From positions 1 to 33,285 of the forward strand of contig CAZULF010000009.1 in NCBI GenBank assembly GCA_964621215.1: 33,285 bases of DNA, in the 5' to 3' direction. Positions within the stretch are counted from its first letter, which is position 1, and every line of letters starts with the position of its first letter. Below are positions 25,159 to 33,285 of the stretch, piece by piece. The stretch comes from CAZULF01 sp964621215 (GTDB taxonomy: Bacteria; Pseudomonadota; Gammaproteobacteria; UBA1113). Both the position numbers and the translations under genes were made by a program. Below the pieces are notes generated by a model that saw only the letters and a list, made by a program, of their open reading frames with translations, did no database searches and had not been told where the DNA came from.

Positions 25159-26406
25159 ATGACCGTATTACAAAATATTAAAAATGTGAAAGCCATGAGC
25201 AGCACTCTTTCACTTCTTACAGATCAACAAAGAAATGCTGTGCTACTTTCATTAGCCACTAGTTTGCGTAACGCCAGTGCAAAAATAGTCGAAGCTAATA
25301 GGCAAGACTTAAAAAAAATGGATAAAAACGACCCCTTATATGATCGATTATTGTTAACCGAAGCGAGAATCAATGCTATAGCCGATGATGTGGAAACCGT
25401 TGCTAGTTTAGCATCACCACTGAATAAAGAGTTAGAGGTTAACACTCGGCCAAATAAATTAATTATAAAAAAAGTCTCTGTTCCACTCGGCGTAGTTGCT
25501 GTCATTTATGAGTCGCGCCCCAATGTTACTGTTGATGTGTTTTCACTGTGTTTTAAAAGCGGCAGTGCGGTGATATTAAAAGGCGGAAAAGAAGCGCATC
25601 ACAGTAATCTTGCTTTAGTCAATATTATTCAAAAAACGTTAAAGCAGCATCATATTAGCATCGATGCTGTTTATTTACTTCCTCCCAATAGAGAGGATAC
25701 TGCTATATTACTCAATGCAACGGGTCTTATTGATGTATGTATTCCTCGCGGCAGCAAAGCGCTTATTGATTTTGTGCGACAACATGCCAAAATTCCGGTG
25801 ATTGAAACTGGGGCTGGCATTGTGCATATTTATTTTGACAAAAGCGGCGAAATTGAAAAAGGCTGCAACATTATTAATAATGCCAAGACCAGAAGAGTCA
25901 GTGTATGTAATGCATTAGATTGTTTGGTTATTCATAAAGATCGACTAAACGATCTGTTTACTCTTGTGCAACCATTACAAAAACAACAAGTGGAAATTTT
26001 TGCCGATCCGCTATCCTATACTGCACTTGAGAAAGTATATCCAAAACAATTACTGCATCCTGCAACAGACGAAGATTTTGGTCGAGAATTCTTATCTTAT
26101 AAAATGGCTATAAAAGTAGTTAATTCTATTGACGAAGCTATCCAACATATTACGACGTATACCTCCGAACACAGCGAAGCCATTATTACTGAAGATAATA
26201 GCGCTGCAGCCTATTTCATCGACAGAATTGATGCAGCCGTAGTTTACGTAAACGCTTCAACAGCTTTTACCGATGGCGGACAATTCGGTATGGGCGCAGA
26301 AATTGGCATTAGCACACAAAAACTACACGCACGCGGCCCAATGGGATTAGCCGCGCTGACTAGCTATAAATGGGTGGTATATGGAAATGGACAGGTTAGA
26401 AATTAG
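25159..26406 (+). CDS. proA: Gamma-glutamyl phosphate reductase
   Basis: This is the second step of proline synthesis, reducing glutamyl phosphate to glutamate semialdehyde with NADPH. The 415-residue protein matches the family length (E. coli 417). It has VPLGVVAVIYESRPNVTVDV near residue 110, KSGSAVILKGGKEAHHSN near 135, the catalytic cysteine region RRVSVCNALDCLVIH (C250) and the C-terminal FTDGGQFGMGAEIGISTQ followed by KLHARGPMGL. It begins 9 bp after proB and completes a gene set sufficient to make proline from glutamate. Confidence 0.97.
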   Translation: MTVLQNIKNVKAMSSTLSLLTDQQRNAVLLSLATSLRNASAKIVEANRQDLKKMDKNDPLYDRLLLTEARINAIADDVETVASLASPLNKELEVNTRPNKLIIKKVSVPLGVVAVIYESRPNVTVDVFSLCFKSGSAVILKGGKEAHHSNLALVNIIQKTLKQHHISIDAVYLLPPNREDTAILLNATGLIDVCIPRGSKALIDFVRQHAKIPVIETGAGIVHIYFDKSGEIEKGCNIINNAKTRRVSVCNALDCLVIHKDRLNDLFTLVQPLQKQQVEIFADPLSYTALEKVYPKQLLHPATDEDFGREFLSYKMAIKVVNSIDEAIQHITTYTSEHSEAIITEDNSAAAYFIDRIDAAVVYVNASTAFTDGGQFGMGAEIGISTQKLHARGPMGLAALTSYKWVVYGNGQVRN

Positions 26407-26409
26407 GGT

Positions 26410-26437
26410 TTGATTTCTAAAATATGTTGTGTATAAT
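26410..26437 (+). promoter_or_regulatory. Predicted sigma-70 promoter of the Rpn-family gene
   Basis: TTGATT (26410-26415) and a perfect TATAAT (26432-26437) are 16 bp apart, in the 74-bp gap after proA. The leader would be about 40 nt with GGAG ten bases before the ATG. Thus the nuclease gene probably has its own promoter and is not part of the pro operon. Confidence 0.6.
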
Positions 26438-26480
26438 AGAAAAATTAGTCTAACCTGAATTACCCTGGAGCTTATGTGCT

Positions 26481-27344
26481 ATGTCCCGCTATCTTGACCC
26501 CAAAGCAGACATTGTCTTTAAAAAAATTTTTGGTCAACACCCACACTTGCTAAAAAGCTTTTTAAATGCTGTCTTGCCGTTGCCTAGCGATGGTCAAATT
26601 GAATCACTTGAATATTTACCCAGCGAACAAGTACCTAAAATTCCCACATTCAAATCTACTATTGTTGACGTAAAGTGCAAGGATCAACAAGGACGTATTT
26701 TTATTGTTGAGATGCAAATTCAATGGGTTGATAGTTTTATGCAACGCATGTTATTTGGCACTAGTACAGCCTATGTACGTCAACTTGAAAAAGGCGAAGA
26801 TTACGATTTATTGCGACCCGTTTATGGTCTAGGTCTTATAGCCAGTATCTTCGATAAAGAAACTCCAGATTGGTATCATCACTATAAACTAGTGAATGTT
26901 AAGAATACCGATCGCGTAATTAAAGATTTGCAATTAGTCTTCATTGAATTGCCCAAATTTACAGCCAGCTCTTTAACTAGCAAAAAATTGCAAGTGTTGT
27001 GGTTACGATTCATGTCCGAGTTAAATAATAAAACTAAAGAGATTCCCGCTGAATGGCTGAGTGTGCCCGAAATCAGTGAAGCCATACAACTCTCTGAGGA
27101 GGCAGGCTATTCTCCAGGAGAACTTGATGCCTACGATCGCTATTGGGATGCTGTTAGCACGGAAAAGACTTTGATACGTGGTAAGTTTGAAGAGGGTCGA
27201 CAAGAAGGTTTAGGGGAAGGTGAACTTAATACTCAACGTGCAATCGCTCGTAAGTTATTAGCCAAAGGAATGACGCTAGAAGAAATTGCGGCAATTACCG
27301 GCTTATCCTCTGTAGATATTAAATCACTGTCTGAAAAGAAATAA
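26481..27344 (+). CDS. Rpn-family recombination-promoting nuclease / putative transposase (PDDEXK_2)
   Basis: The 287-residue protein begins MSRYLDPKADIVFKKIFG, the standard opening of this family. The PD-(D/E)xK core is visible as STIVDVKC (D63) and FIVEMQIQ (E77, Q79), followed by RMLFGTSTAYVRQLEKGEDY and the conserved PVYGLGLI. The C-terminus has the small EGRQEGLGEGE linker and a helix-turn-helix-like tail (LLAKGMTLEEIAAITGLSSV). E. coli RpnA-type proteins are DNA endonucleases that stimulate RecA-independent recombination, and the family is common in multiple copies in Rickettsia- and Legionella-like genomes. It appears complete. No terminal inverted repeats were seen around it, so it need not be a mobile element. 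Confidence 0.9.
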   Translation: MSRYLDPKADIVFKKIFGQHPHLLKSFLNAVLPLPSDGQIESLEYLPSEQVPKIPTFKSTIVDVKCKDQQGRIFIVEMQIQWVDSFMQRMLFGTSTAYVRQLEKGEDYDLLRPVYGLGLIASIFDKETPDWYHHYKLVNVKNTDRVIKDLQLVFIELPKFTASSLTSKKLQVLWLRFMSELNNKTKEIPAEWLSVPEISEAIQLSEEAGYSPGELDAYDRYWDAVSTEKTLIRGKFEEGRQEGLGEGELNTQRAIARKLLAKGMTLEEIAAITGLSSVDIKSLSEKK

Positions 27345-27385
27345 CTCAACTAAGATCCATAGGTAGTAATCAAAGCTCTCAATCC

Positions 27386-27419
27386 TTCTGGACCCCGTGG
27401 ACAAGCCACGGGGCGACGG
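27386..27419. repeat. Half copy of the 78-bp palindromic repeat
   Basis: CCCCGTGG-ACAAG-CCACGGGG followed by CGACGG matches the right half of the 78-bp element, with compensating substitutions that keep the 8-bp stem (GTGG/CCAC in place of GCGG/CCGC). It lies in the 149-bp gap between the Rpn gene and the convergent 1770-aa gene. Nothing else is recognised in this gap except GAATCCAGGTTAC (27466-27478), possibly half of the second repeat family. Confidence 0.7.
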
Positions 27420-27493
27420 AACGAAAAGTGAGGAATACCCCATATTTGTGGATATGTGCTTGCTAGAATCCAGGTTACATCTAAATCTCTTAA

Positions 27494-30400
27494 TTACCCC
27501 AAATTTAATCCTCTTTGCGTTATATTAGGTACTTGCGCTGGCCTATGCTCTAAAATCGTTCTCGCCTCTTGAAATAGTGTAGTGAATTGATAATCCCGAT
27601 ATCCTCGAGAAATTTGCCTACGCGTATTTTTCGAAACCGCTTTATAAGCGGTTTTAACTGCATCCTTATCATTCGCTTCCACTGAACTTGCTAGTGCATT
27701 GAGTTTCAGCGCATTTTGCTGTGATGGCATAGGGACTGCCGCTTTATCTATCTCGTTTAGAGTCGATCTAGCAGCTTTCACCGCTTGAAGTATCTCTTGA
27801 ATATCATTAATCGCTTGTTCTCGGGTTGTATCATCAAAACCCTCAATAGCAGCTATAGCATCAGCTGTTTGTGCATGAGTGAATAGTTTAGTGAATGCTC
27901 CTGCACCAAGAACAGGATATCTCAATTTTTCAGATGTTTTTTCCAAGCGGTTAACAATAGCGTTTGCCATGCGGGCCACTTTTTGAGCGATCAAGTGCAA
28001 AACTGTATTCGCTATTTGAGGTGCGGAAACAATATGTTCTCGCGCTGACACACGAGTACCTATATCTAATGGGTTCCATAAATCAAAATTATAGTTTGTT
28101 TCAAGACATTGACGCAGTTCATCGTAAACATTAGGTTGAAGTTTAATATCAAATTCAATAAGCAAATTGTACACCGCTAGAACAGGTTTTGTCGCAACCC
28201 TAACTTTTTCTGTGATGTCTGTTGCCATTGTTATGATAGCATTATTTTCTGCTGCCAAGCGCTGCCAGTCATTAAAGTAAGGAAGACTCCAATCCGTGTG
28301 CGTTGATCGCCAAGCTTTCCAAGCTTGGTCTAATTTCACTCTCACTCTTATTTCAGGGTCAAGTAAATGTGCTTGATGGTAGCATTGAATAGCTGTAAGC
28401 AATTCGCGCTTGTTGGCTCCTGGGTAATGTAATTTTTCACCTTCTTGATACCATTGCCTTGCTTGTTCTTCCGATGTAAGTTCTGAATTAAGTCCTCGCA
28501 ATTGAATTTGACCTGCTATTCCATAGGCATACCATAAAGTTGATGCGTAATCACCCGGCGCGATTAAAAGACGATGTATTCGCATTAACAAAGAAAAATC
28601 GTTAGGATTCAACTCAAGACCATATTGATAGTATCTTAATACATAATCAGAATTGATTTCCACATCCGGATGGCTAAATAAAAGTCTATCGGCTTCAACC
28701 AATGCGCTATGAAGCACCGCATCTGGATTGACTTTCTTTTGTTCCAAACAATTTGCATTACATTTATCGACGTATTGTTGATAGTTACCATACAAAGATA
28801 AGAGCCTACCTAAGTCTTGCCATCCCAGCCAGTTGAGTGATTCTGAAGCAGCATTTTCAACCAACCATATTTGTGCTTTCAATACACCCTGAGCTGCTGC
28901 CACACGATAATGATGAATAGCGGCTTCAATATTTCGGTAAATGCCCGTTGCTGGTTCGGAGGATATTTGAGCAATAAAATAATGCGCCTCTCCAGACACT
29001 TTAGGGTAACTTAACGCCTTCATAAAATAAAGCAAGGCCATGGCATTATTTTTTCCGTCCCCTATTAGACCATGAAAATAATTTTTACCAATTTCTAGCA
29101 AATCATGCGCATTACTCATATTTCGCAAAGAGTCTAAGCTGTTAATAAAATTGATGAAGCTTGGCTGACCCGATAGACTATTATAAAAAGATAGACTATT
29201 ATAAAAAATAGCAGAATTTAAAGAATACTGATTAAGGACTCTCTTGGCTGACTCTCGGTCTTGAATCATGCCAGCTCGAACTCTCTCGGCATCTGGTCCT
29301 GCCACCATTGTTCTCAGACGCTGTTCATCACAATAACAAGAAATTAACGATAACAATGCAGCAATGCAAGGATCATTTGCAGCATTAATATTTTTAATAT
29401 GTTGGGATAATAATTCTCCATATTTATGCCAAAAATACGCATCTCTAAACTGTTTTGGGATATCATCTAATATCGCCAACATTCCCAACTGATTCGCGGA
29501 ATTTATATTAGCAAAAATTTCCATGTGCAAGTAGATTTGCTCTACGTTCGTCTTGGAAACCGACTCAACCCATGCAAGCGCTAAATCAAACTGCCTAATT
29601 TTATTTAAAAAACTAGCCACAATAATTCGTTGATCTTCAGTAAAATTCTCTATTTTATCTTCAGCTAACAACTGAATAGGAAAGCCTGCAAATTGTCCCT
29701 CACTGTATAACTGAAGCAATAATATAGTTTGTTCTGGTGTAGTCACTTGATCTAATTTGATACTGCGTAGAACATGCTGAGCTCTAGATCTATCCTGAGC
29801 ACGAAGCAAGATATATATAAGCAGTATTTTTTGCTGATATTCTAATGCATTTACATCAATAGATTGCGCAACTGTTGCAGCTGAAGGACTTAAAGTCGAG
29901 GCAAGTTGTGCTCTAGCAAACCAAAGTTTTTGTGTGTTATCAAAACCATTTTCCCAAGATGCAGCATCATTTAATGCAGGTTTTAAATCGCTTCCTGTAT
30001 AGGTGATCAAATTTAATAACTTATGCCTTTTCGCAGTTTCAGATTCATTTAAATCCAACAAAGCACCTAAAGCATGAAGATGTGCAGCACTTAATATTTG
30101 CCCCATCTCGGTAGAGAACTTTGTTTTATTCTCAGCAGATATAGTGGTTTCTTTATAAACCAACTTATAAACGAGCTTAAATTCATCAAGAAATTTTTCT
30201 ATATCAATACGAGCCAACACTGACAAGCGAAATAATAAAGTTTGGTACCCCTCCGTAATCGGGATTTGATATGATGGATGAATAACATACTTACCTTCTT
30301 TGGTATTTTCTTCTCTATGTAACGCTGTTAACTCTTGTACTACACGATAATTGCCACCATTCAGATGTTTAATTACTGAAGCACAAAAACGAAGCACTGC

Positions 30401-32806
30401 CAATGCCTTTCTATATGCAGTGCCATCATGTGGATATCGATGGTTACGATTATTTGAAATTTCAAATCCTGGAATAGTGATACCTAAAAAAGAAACATCC
30501 CATTCTTCTTCATACAACATAGCCCATGCTTCATTAACTTTACCCTCGTTTAATAATCGCCCCGCATCGCGAATGAGTGCGGCAATAGCACTTTCGGAAA
30601 AGTCGGATGTAATTGTTCGAATAGCAGCCGAAACCACTTGAGATCCAGCTGCAATCCCAGAGAATCCAAAAGTAAGGGGCGCGGTTAATACCATCATTAA
30701 GCTTGATAATATATTAGTCATCACCGACAGCGTCTGATACATTGGTGTATGGGAAAAAGAATTACCCCCACGCAACCAATCTTTTTCATAACCTATATTT
30801 AGAAAATCTAAAGGAAGATTTAAAAGAGAAAACATTTCTGTGGGTTTTATTTTTATCCCTGCTTCGCCTGACCATATCCGATAAAGACTAGATAGCACGT
30901 TGTATGCCGTATATCCTTTCTCTGCAGCAAAAACTGATCCAGAAAAAATATTGGCTGCCAACTGATACGATTTTGAAGCCTCTTTTGTATTGAAATGCCC
31001 TACACACATATTTGCTAATCGAAGCAAATAGAGAGCCAACATTCCATTTTGAAACGGATTTAAAGTTGAGAACATTTCGGTTGCTTCTGCTGCAATAGCA
31101 TCTAAAGCACATTCAGCATTTGCAGCTTTGCTTCCGCTGTGCAATATAAAATATAATACCCTTTCAAACGATACAGGTAAGATTGTACTAAAAAAATTAG
31201 CTACTCTTAGAACATCATTAGTTATTGATTCTGGATATCGTTGGCCATAGATACTCCCAGCTAAAAAAATATTTCTATAAATTTCGCTGACAATGTTTTG
31301 CTGCCATTCATATTGCTCTTTCTTCCATTGCTCATAGTCAAAATCTGACAATACTGTTTTCCATTGTTCCATTAGGTATCTGTCTTCGGGCGTCTTTTCC
31401 AGCAAAGCAATCAGTTCTAGTATTTTCTCTCTAGGAAACTTGCCTTCGCGCATTAACCCTCGAATTTCTTCATCTTTTTTATATATAGATATTTTTTCAC
31501 TAAATTCTTTTAATTCATCGTGTAATTTTTTGTAGTTATTATCGTCTTTAGTTAAAGATAAAAGTTCATTTATTTTTTTGGATGTAACGTTGATATCATC
31601 TCGCAAATCAATATTACGACAACGCCAATGGATTTCTTTATCCTTATCATAAGCATCATTTTTCTCCCGAATTTTGGGTTCACAACTATGCCAGTTATGC
31701 TTCCATTTAGTATACTTGGCTTCTTCTGCTAAATAATCTTTAAATTGCTGACTCTTCCTACCGTATGTTTTCCGTAAAAAACTCTTTGTATCATGGTGAG
31801 TGTTGTCTAATGATTCAAATCTTCTTTCTGTATCATCACTCCCTCTGTAGGCACTTGCTGACATTGGGAGAAATATCAAGTTAAATCTATAACATCCTAA
31901 AAAGTGGAGTAAGCGCTCATTTTTCCCATACCAACGAACAAATTCAGCTAAATTATTACGGCAAAACTCTGTGTTCTCATGTGATTCTCCATAAAGTTCA
32001 ACTGTTCTACTTATCATAGACTCGAATGAGTCTCTTACTTCCCAATAAGAGGCGTGAAAATTTGTCCATCTAGAATCATTTAGGTTGCTAATAAAGTTAT
32101 TTTCACAATTTTTATGATTTTCCAAAAGATTATTAATTTCAGAAATGTTTGGCATATTCATAATGCGTGGAAACGGATCTATAGGAAGGATTAAAGTTGG
32201 CGCTTCTGGAAAATTCTCTTGTGGAGGTCTCGGATATACCCTGTCTGTAAGCCTTGGTGGATGGATACCTGCAGGTGGGGTTACTGATGGATTATAGTGA
32301 TCTATTATCGGCCGAGGATACTGGTTTTGTGTTACTTGTGGAAGTTCAGTGTTAAACGAAGTATTGCTGGGCACCTGAAAATCTACTCCAAACTGAGGAT
32401 GTCCTTGAGTATTAACAATAGTTTCCTCTAAAGTTAGAGGTTGCTGTCGATATGCAAATTTAATGACTATAGGATATTCTTGGTTCTCCCAAACGTCTAC
32501 GTGATCAGATACTCCCCCGTAGGCTGAAAGTGGCTCGTTTATAGTAACTTCGAAATCGATTATCTCTTTATTAGGCCGTTCAAGCCAAAGTGATAACCCT
32601 CGTCTTAGCGTAGCTAGCACTGTTGGTCCTGGTGGATCTGACGCCATTACTATGTCTATTGCTTCGCTAAGATTAAGCTCTCTAACCTCAGGGAAAGGTG
32701 AAGGACCAAACATGCTAAAGGTATCTGATATTTTGATTAGCAAGTCCTTACTGAGAAGTAATGTACCATTATTAGAAATTTCTATTGTAAAAACGCTTGA
32801 TGTCAT
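27494..32806 (-). CDS. Very large helical-repeat protein of cassette 2 (1770 aa), paralogue of the 1567-aa protein
   Basis: It is a clear paralogue of the 12365-17068 product. Shared landmarks in order are the YGE-type helical hairpins (about 255-298, 335-375), LPVSFERVLYFILH, NPFQNGMLALYLLRLANM, FSESAIAALIRDA, GITIPGFEI, GKYVIHPSYQIPITEGY, FDNTQKLWFA, the Sel1-like HHYRVAAAQGVLKAQIWL (about 1300-1320), KLDQAWKAWR and the C-terminal SKNTRRQISRGYRD. In one 47-residue block (about 845-890 here, 755-800 in the other) I count 27 identities. It differs by an extra N-terminal region (1-160) with a proline-rich linker (about 163-215), and by an added segment of about 150 residues before the C-terminal module. 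No signal peptide or catalytic motif was found. It starts 20 bp after the P-loop gene's stop. Function unknown. Confidence 0.85.
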   Translation of the reverse strand: MTSSVFTIEISNNGTLLLSKDLLIKISDTFSMFGPSPFPEVRELNLSEAIDIVMASDPPGPTVLATLRRGLSLWLERPNKEIIDFEVTINEPLSAYGGVSDHVDVWENQEYPIVIKFAYRQQPLTLEETIVNTQGHPQFGVDFQVPSNTSFNTELPQVTQNQYPRPIIDHYNPSVTPPAGIHPPRLTDRVYPRPPQENFPEAPTLILPIDPFPRIMNMPNISEINNLLENHKNCENNFISNLNDSRWTNFHASYWEVRDSFESMISRTVELYGESHENTEFCRNNLAEFVRWYGKNERLLHFLGCYRFNLIFLPMSASAYRGSDDTERRFESLDNTHHDTKSFLRKTYGRKSQQFKDYLAEEAKYTKWKHNWHSCEPKIREKNDAYDKDKEIHWRCRNIDLRDDINVTSKKINELLSLTKDDNNYKKLHDELKEFSEKISIYKKDEEIRGLMREGKFPREKILELIALLEKTPEDRYLMEQWKTVLSDFDYEQWKKEQYEWQQNIVSEIYRNIFLAGSIYGQRYPESITNDVLRVANFFSTILPVSFERVLYFILHSGSKAANAECALDAIAAEATEMFSTLNPFQNGMLALYLLRLANMCVGHFNTKEASKSYQLAANIFSGSVFAAEKGYTAYNVLSSLYRIWSGEAGIKIKPTEMFSLLNLPLDFLNIGYEKDWLRGGNSFSHTPMYQTLSVMTNILSSLMMVLTAPLTFGFSGIAAGSQVVSAAIRTITSDFSESAIAALIRDAGRLLNEGKVNEAWAMLYEEEWDVSFLGITIPGFEISNNRNHRYPHDGTAYRKALAVLRFCASVIKHLNGGNYRVVQELTALHREENTKEGKYVIHPSYQIPITEGYQTLLFRLSVLARIDIEKFLDEFKLVYKLVYKETTISAENKTKFSTEMGQILSAAHLHALGALLDLNESETAKRHKLLNLITYTGSDLKPALNDAASWENGFDNTQKLWFARAQLASTLSPSAATVAQSIDVNALEYQQKILLIYILLRAQDRSRAQHVLRSIKLDQVTTPEQTILLLQLYSEGQFAGFPIQLLAEDKIENFTEDQRIIVASFLNKIRQFDLALAWVESVSKTNVEQIYLHMEIFANINSANQLGMLAILDDIPKQFRDAYFWHKYGELLSQHIKNINAANDPCIAALLSLISCYCDEQRLRTMVAGPDAERVRAGMIQDRESAKRVLNQYSLNSAIFYNSLSFYNSLSGQPSFINFINSLDSLRNMSNAHDLLEIGKNYFHGLIGDGKNNAMALLYFMKALSYPKVSGEAHYFIAQISSEPATGIYRNIEAAIHHYRVAAAQGVLKAQIWLVENAASESLNWLGWQDLGRLLSLYGNYQQYVDKCNANCLEQKKVNPDAVLHSALVEADRLLFSHPDVEINSDYVLRYYQYGLELNPNDFSLLMRIHRLLIAPGDYASTLWYAYGIAGQIQLRGLNSELTSEEQARQWYQEGEKLHYPGANKRELLTAIQCYHQAHLLDPEIRVRVKLDQAWKAWRSTHTDWSLPYFNDWQRLAAENNAIITMATDITEKVRVATKPVLAVYNLLIEFDIKLQPNVYDELRQCLETNYNFDLWNPLDIGTRVSAREHIVSAPQIANTVLHLIAQKVARMANAIVNRLEKTSEKLRYPVLGAGAFTKLFTHAQTADAIAAIEGFDDTTREQAINDIQEILQAVKAARSTLNEIDKAAVPMPSQQNALKLNALASSVEANDKDAVKTAYKAVSKNTRRQISRGYRDYQFTTLFQEARTILEHRPAQVPNITQRGLNLG

Positions 32807-32826
32807 GATGTTTAATCCTAAATTTA

Positions 32827-33285
32827 TTATAAGTGATGTTGCGGTCTGTCTTGCGCTACAGGTGGCACAGGCTCTGCTGGCACGGCTCTATCTTGTGCAA
32901 ATATCCCCATATTGACTAGGCCGGGAATCGGGGTTGATGTTTGAGTTAAATCAATATCGATATCCGGCAAGCCTCTTGATAACCTCAATATAGTCGTTTC
33001 TCGCAATGAATCTATTGATGCCTCAGAGCTATAAAACTTGTAATGTTTAGCAAAAGTCTCTATAAAATCGACAACGCTTTCAAAGTTAAACCCTAATAAA
33101 TGATCTAATCGTATAACTAGCGCATATGCTTTACCGGTTATTGAATTAGAAAATGCATCTTTCATTCCTTGAATTGCTTTATTTGCATCTTCCTGTCTCT
33201 GATATAATGTTTTCGAATGTTCTGTTATGAATTTTTTTAAAGATTCTTTTTTATCCTGTGCTTGATTTTGATACTCATCGACTTT
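32827..33285 (-). CDS. C-terminal part of a second P-loop/coiled-coil protein (cassette 2, 5' end outside window)
   Basis: The frame is open at base 33285 and gives about 152 residues. The first visible part is a charged coiled coil (VDEYQNQAQDKKESLKKFI, then TEHSKTLYQRQEDANKAIQ), equivalent to residues about 530-575 of the 683-aa protein. The tail matches that protein closely: SLRETTILRLSRGLPD corresponds to ELRETAIRTLSIELPD, and PGLVNMGIFAQDRAV to PALANLGVFAQGRSV, followed in both by a Pro/Ala-rich end. So the left part outside the window should hold the P-loop domain. It is followed after 20 bp by the 1770-aa gene, the same order as in cassette 1. Confidence 0.82.
   Translation of the reverse strand, partial: KVDEYQNQAQDKKESLKKFITEHSKTLYQRQEDANKAIQGMKDAFSNSITGKAYALVIRLDHLLGFNFESVVDFIETFAKHYKFYSSEASIDSLRETTILRLSRGLPDIDIDLTQTSTPIPGLVNMGIFAQDRAVPAEPVPPVAQDRPQHHL

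Noticed and set aside
26481..27344. Rpn gene as an insertion sequence with ends
   Set aside because: No terminal inverted repeats or target-site duplication could be seen on either side; flanking palindromes belong to dispersed families found elsewhere in the window.

Overview
The window looks like chromosomal DNA of an AT-rich gammaproteobacterium, most likely an intracellular or host-associated member of Legionellales (Coxiellaceae, Aquicella or Berkiella-like). I infer this from the housekeeping gene order (ndk-rlmN-pilW-rodZ-hisS-yfgM-bamB), from short palindromic repeats between genes, from several decaying genes, and from very large unassigned proteins with Sel1/TPR-like repeats. The placement is an inference from protein resemblance and style; there is no rRNA or tRNA gene to confirm it.

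Layout. Positions 1-7669 are a minus-strand block: ndk, an rlmN broken by an in-frame TGA, pilW, rodZ, hisS, yfgM, bamB and an incomplete ExeA/DamX-like ATPase. ATGA overlaps couple pilW to rodZ and hisS to yfgM. Positions 7820-9306 hold iscS and an A-type Fe-S carrier on the minus strand. Positions 9363-12282 hold suhB, htpX and ddl on the plus strand. A 78-bp nested palindromic repeat occurs three times in full form (2207, 5993, 10179) and in half copies (12289, 27386).

Positions 12365-19146 form a two-gene minus-strand operon: a 683-aa P-loop protein with coiled coils, then a 1567-aa helical-repeat protein. The same two-gene unit recurs at the right end, from 33285 down to 27494: the C-terminal part of a second P-loop/coiled-coil protein, then a 1770-aa paralogue of the large protein. 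This duplicated pair matches no system I know and is the main candidate for something new.

The 8-kb block between the two cassettes (about 19.2-27.4 kb) holds a MATE transporter, phnA/yjdM, an alcohol dehydrogenase pseudogene, an orphan DinJ-type antitoxin followed by what looks like the last 18 codons of its toxin, a DUF2975/XRE pair, a complete proline pathway operon (proC-proB-proA) and an Rpn-family nuclease gene.

How the genes work together: the left block serves envelope assembly, translation and nucleotide balance; iscS/iscA serve Fe-S assembly; proCBA makes proline from glutamate; ddl feeds peptidoglycan synthesis. The cassette proteins probably act together, because they are paired, closely spaced and retained as a pair after duplication. 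Their role is unknown, and a secreted or host-facing role is only a guess.
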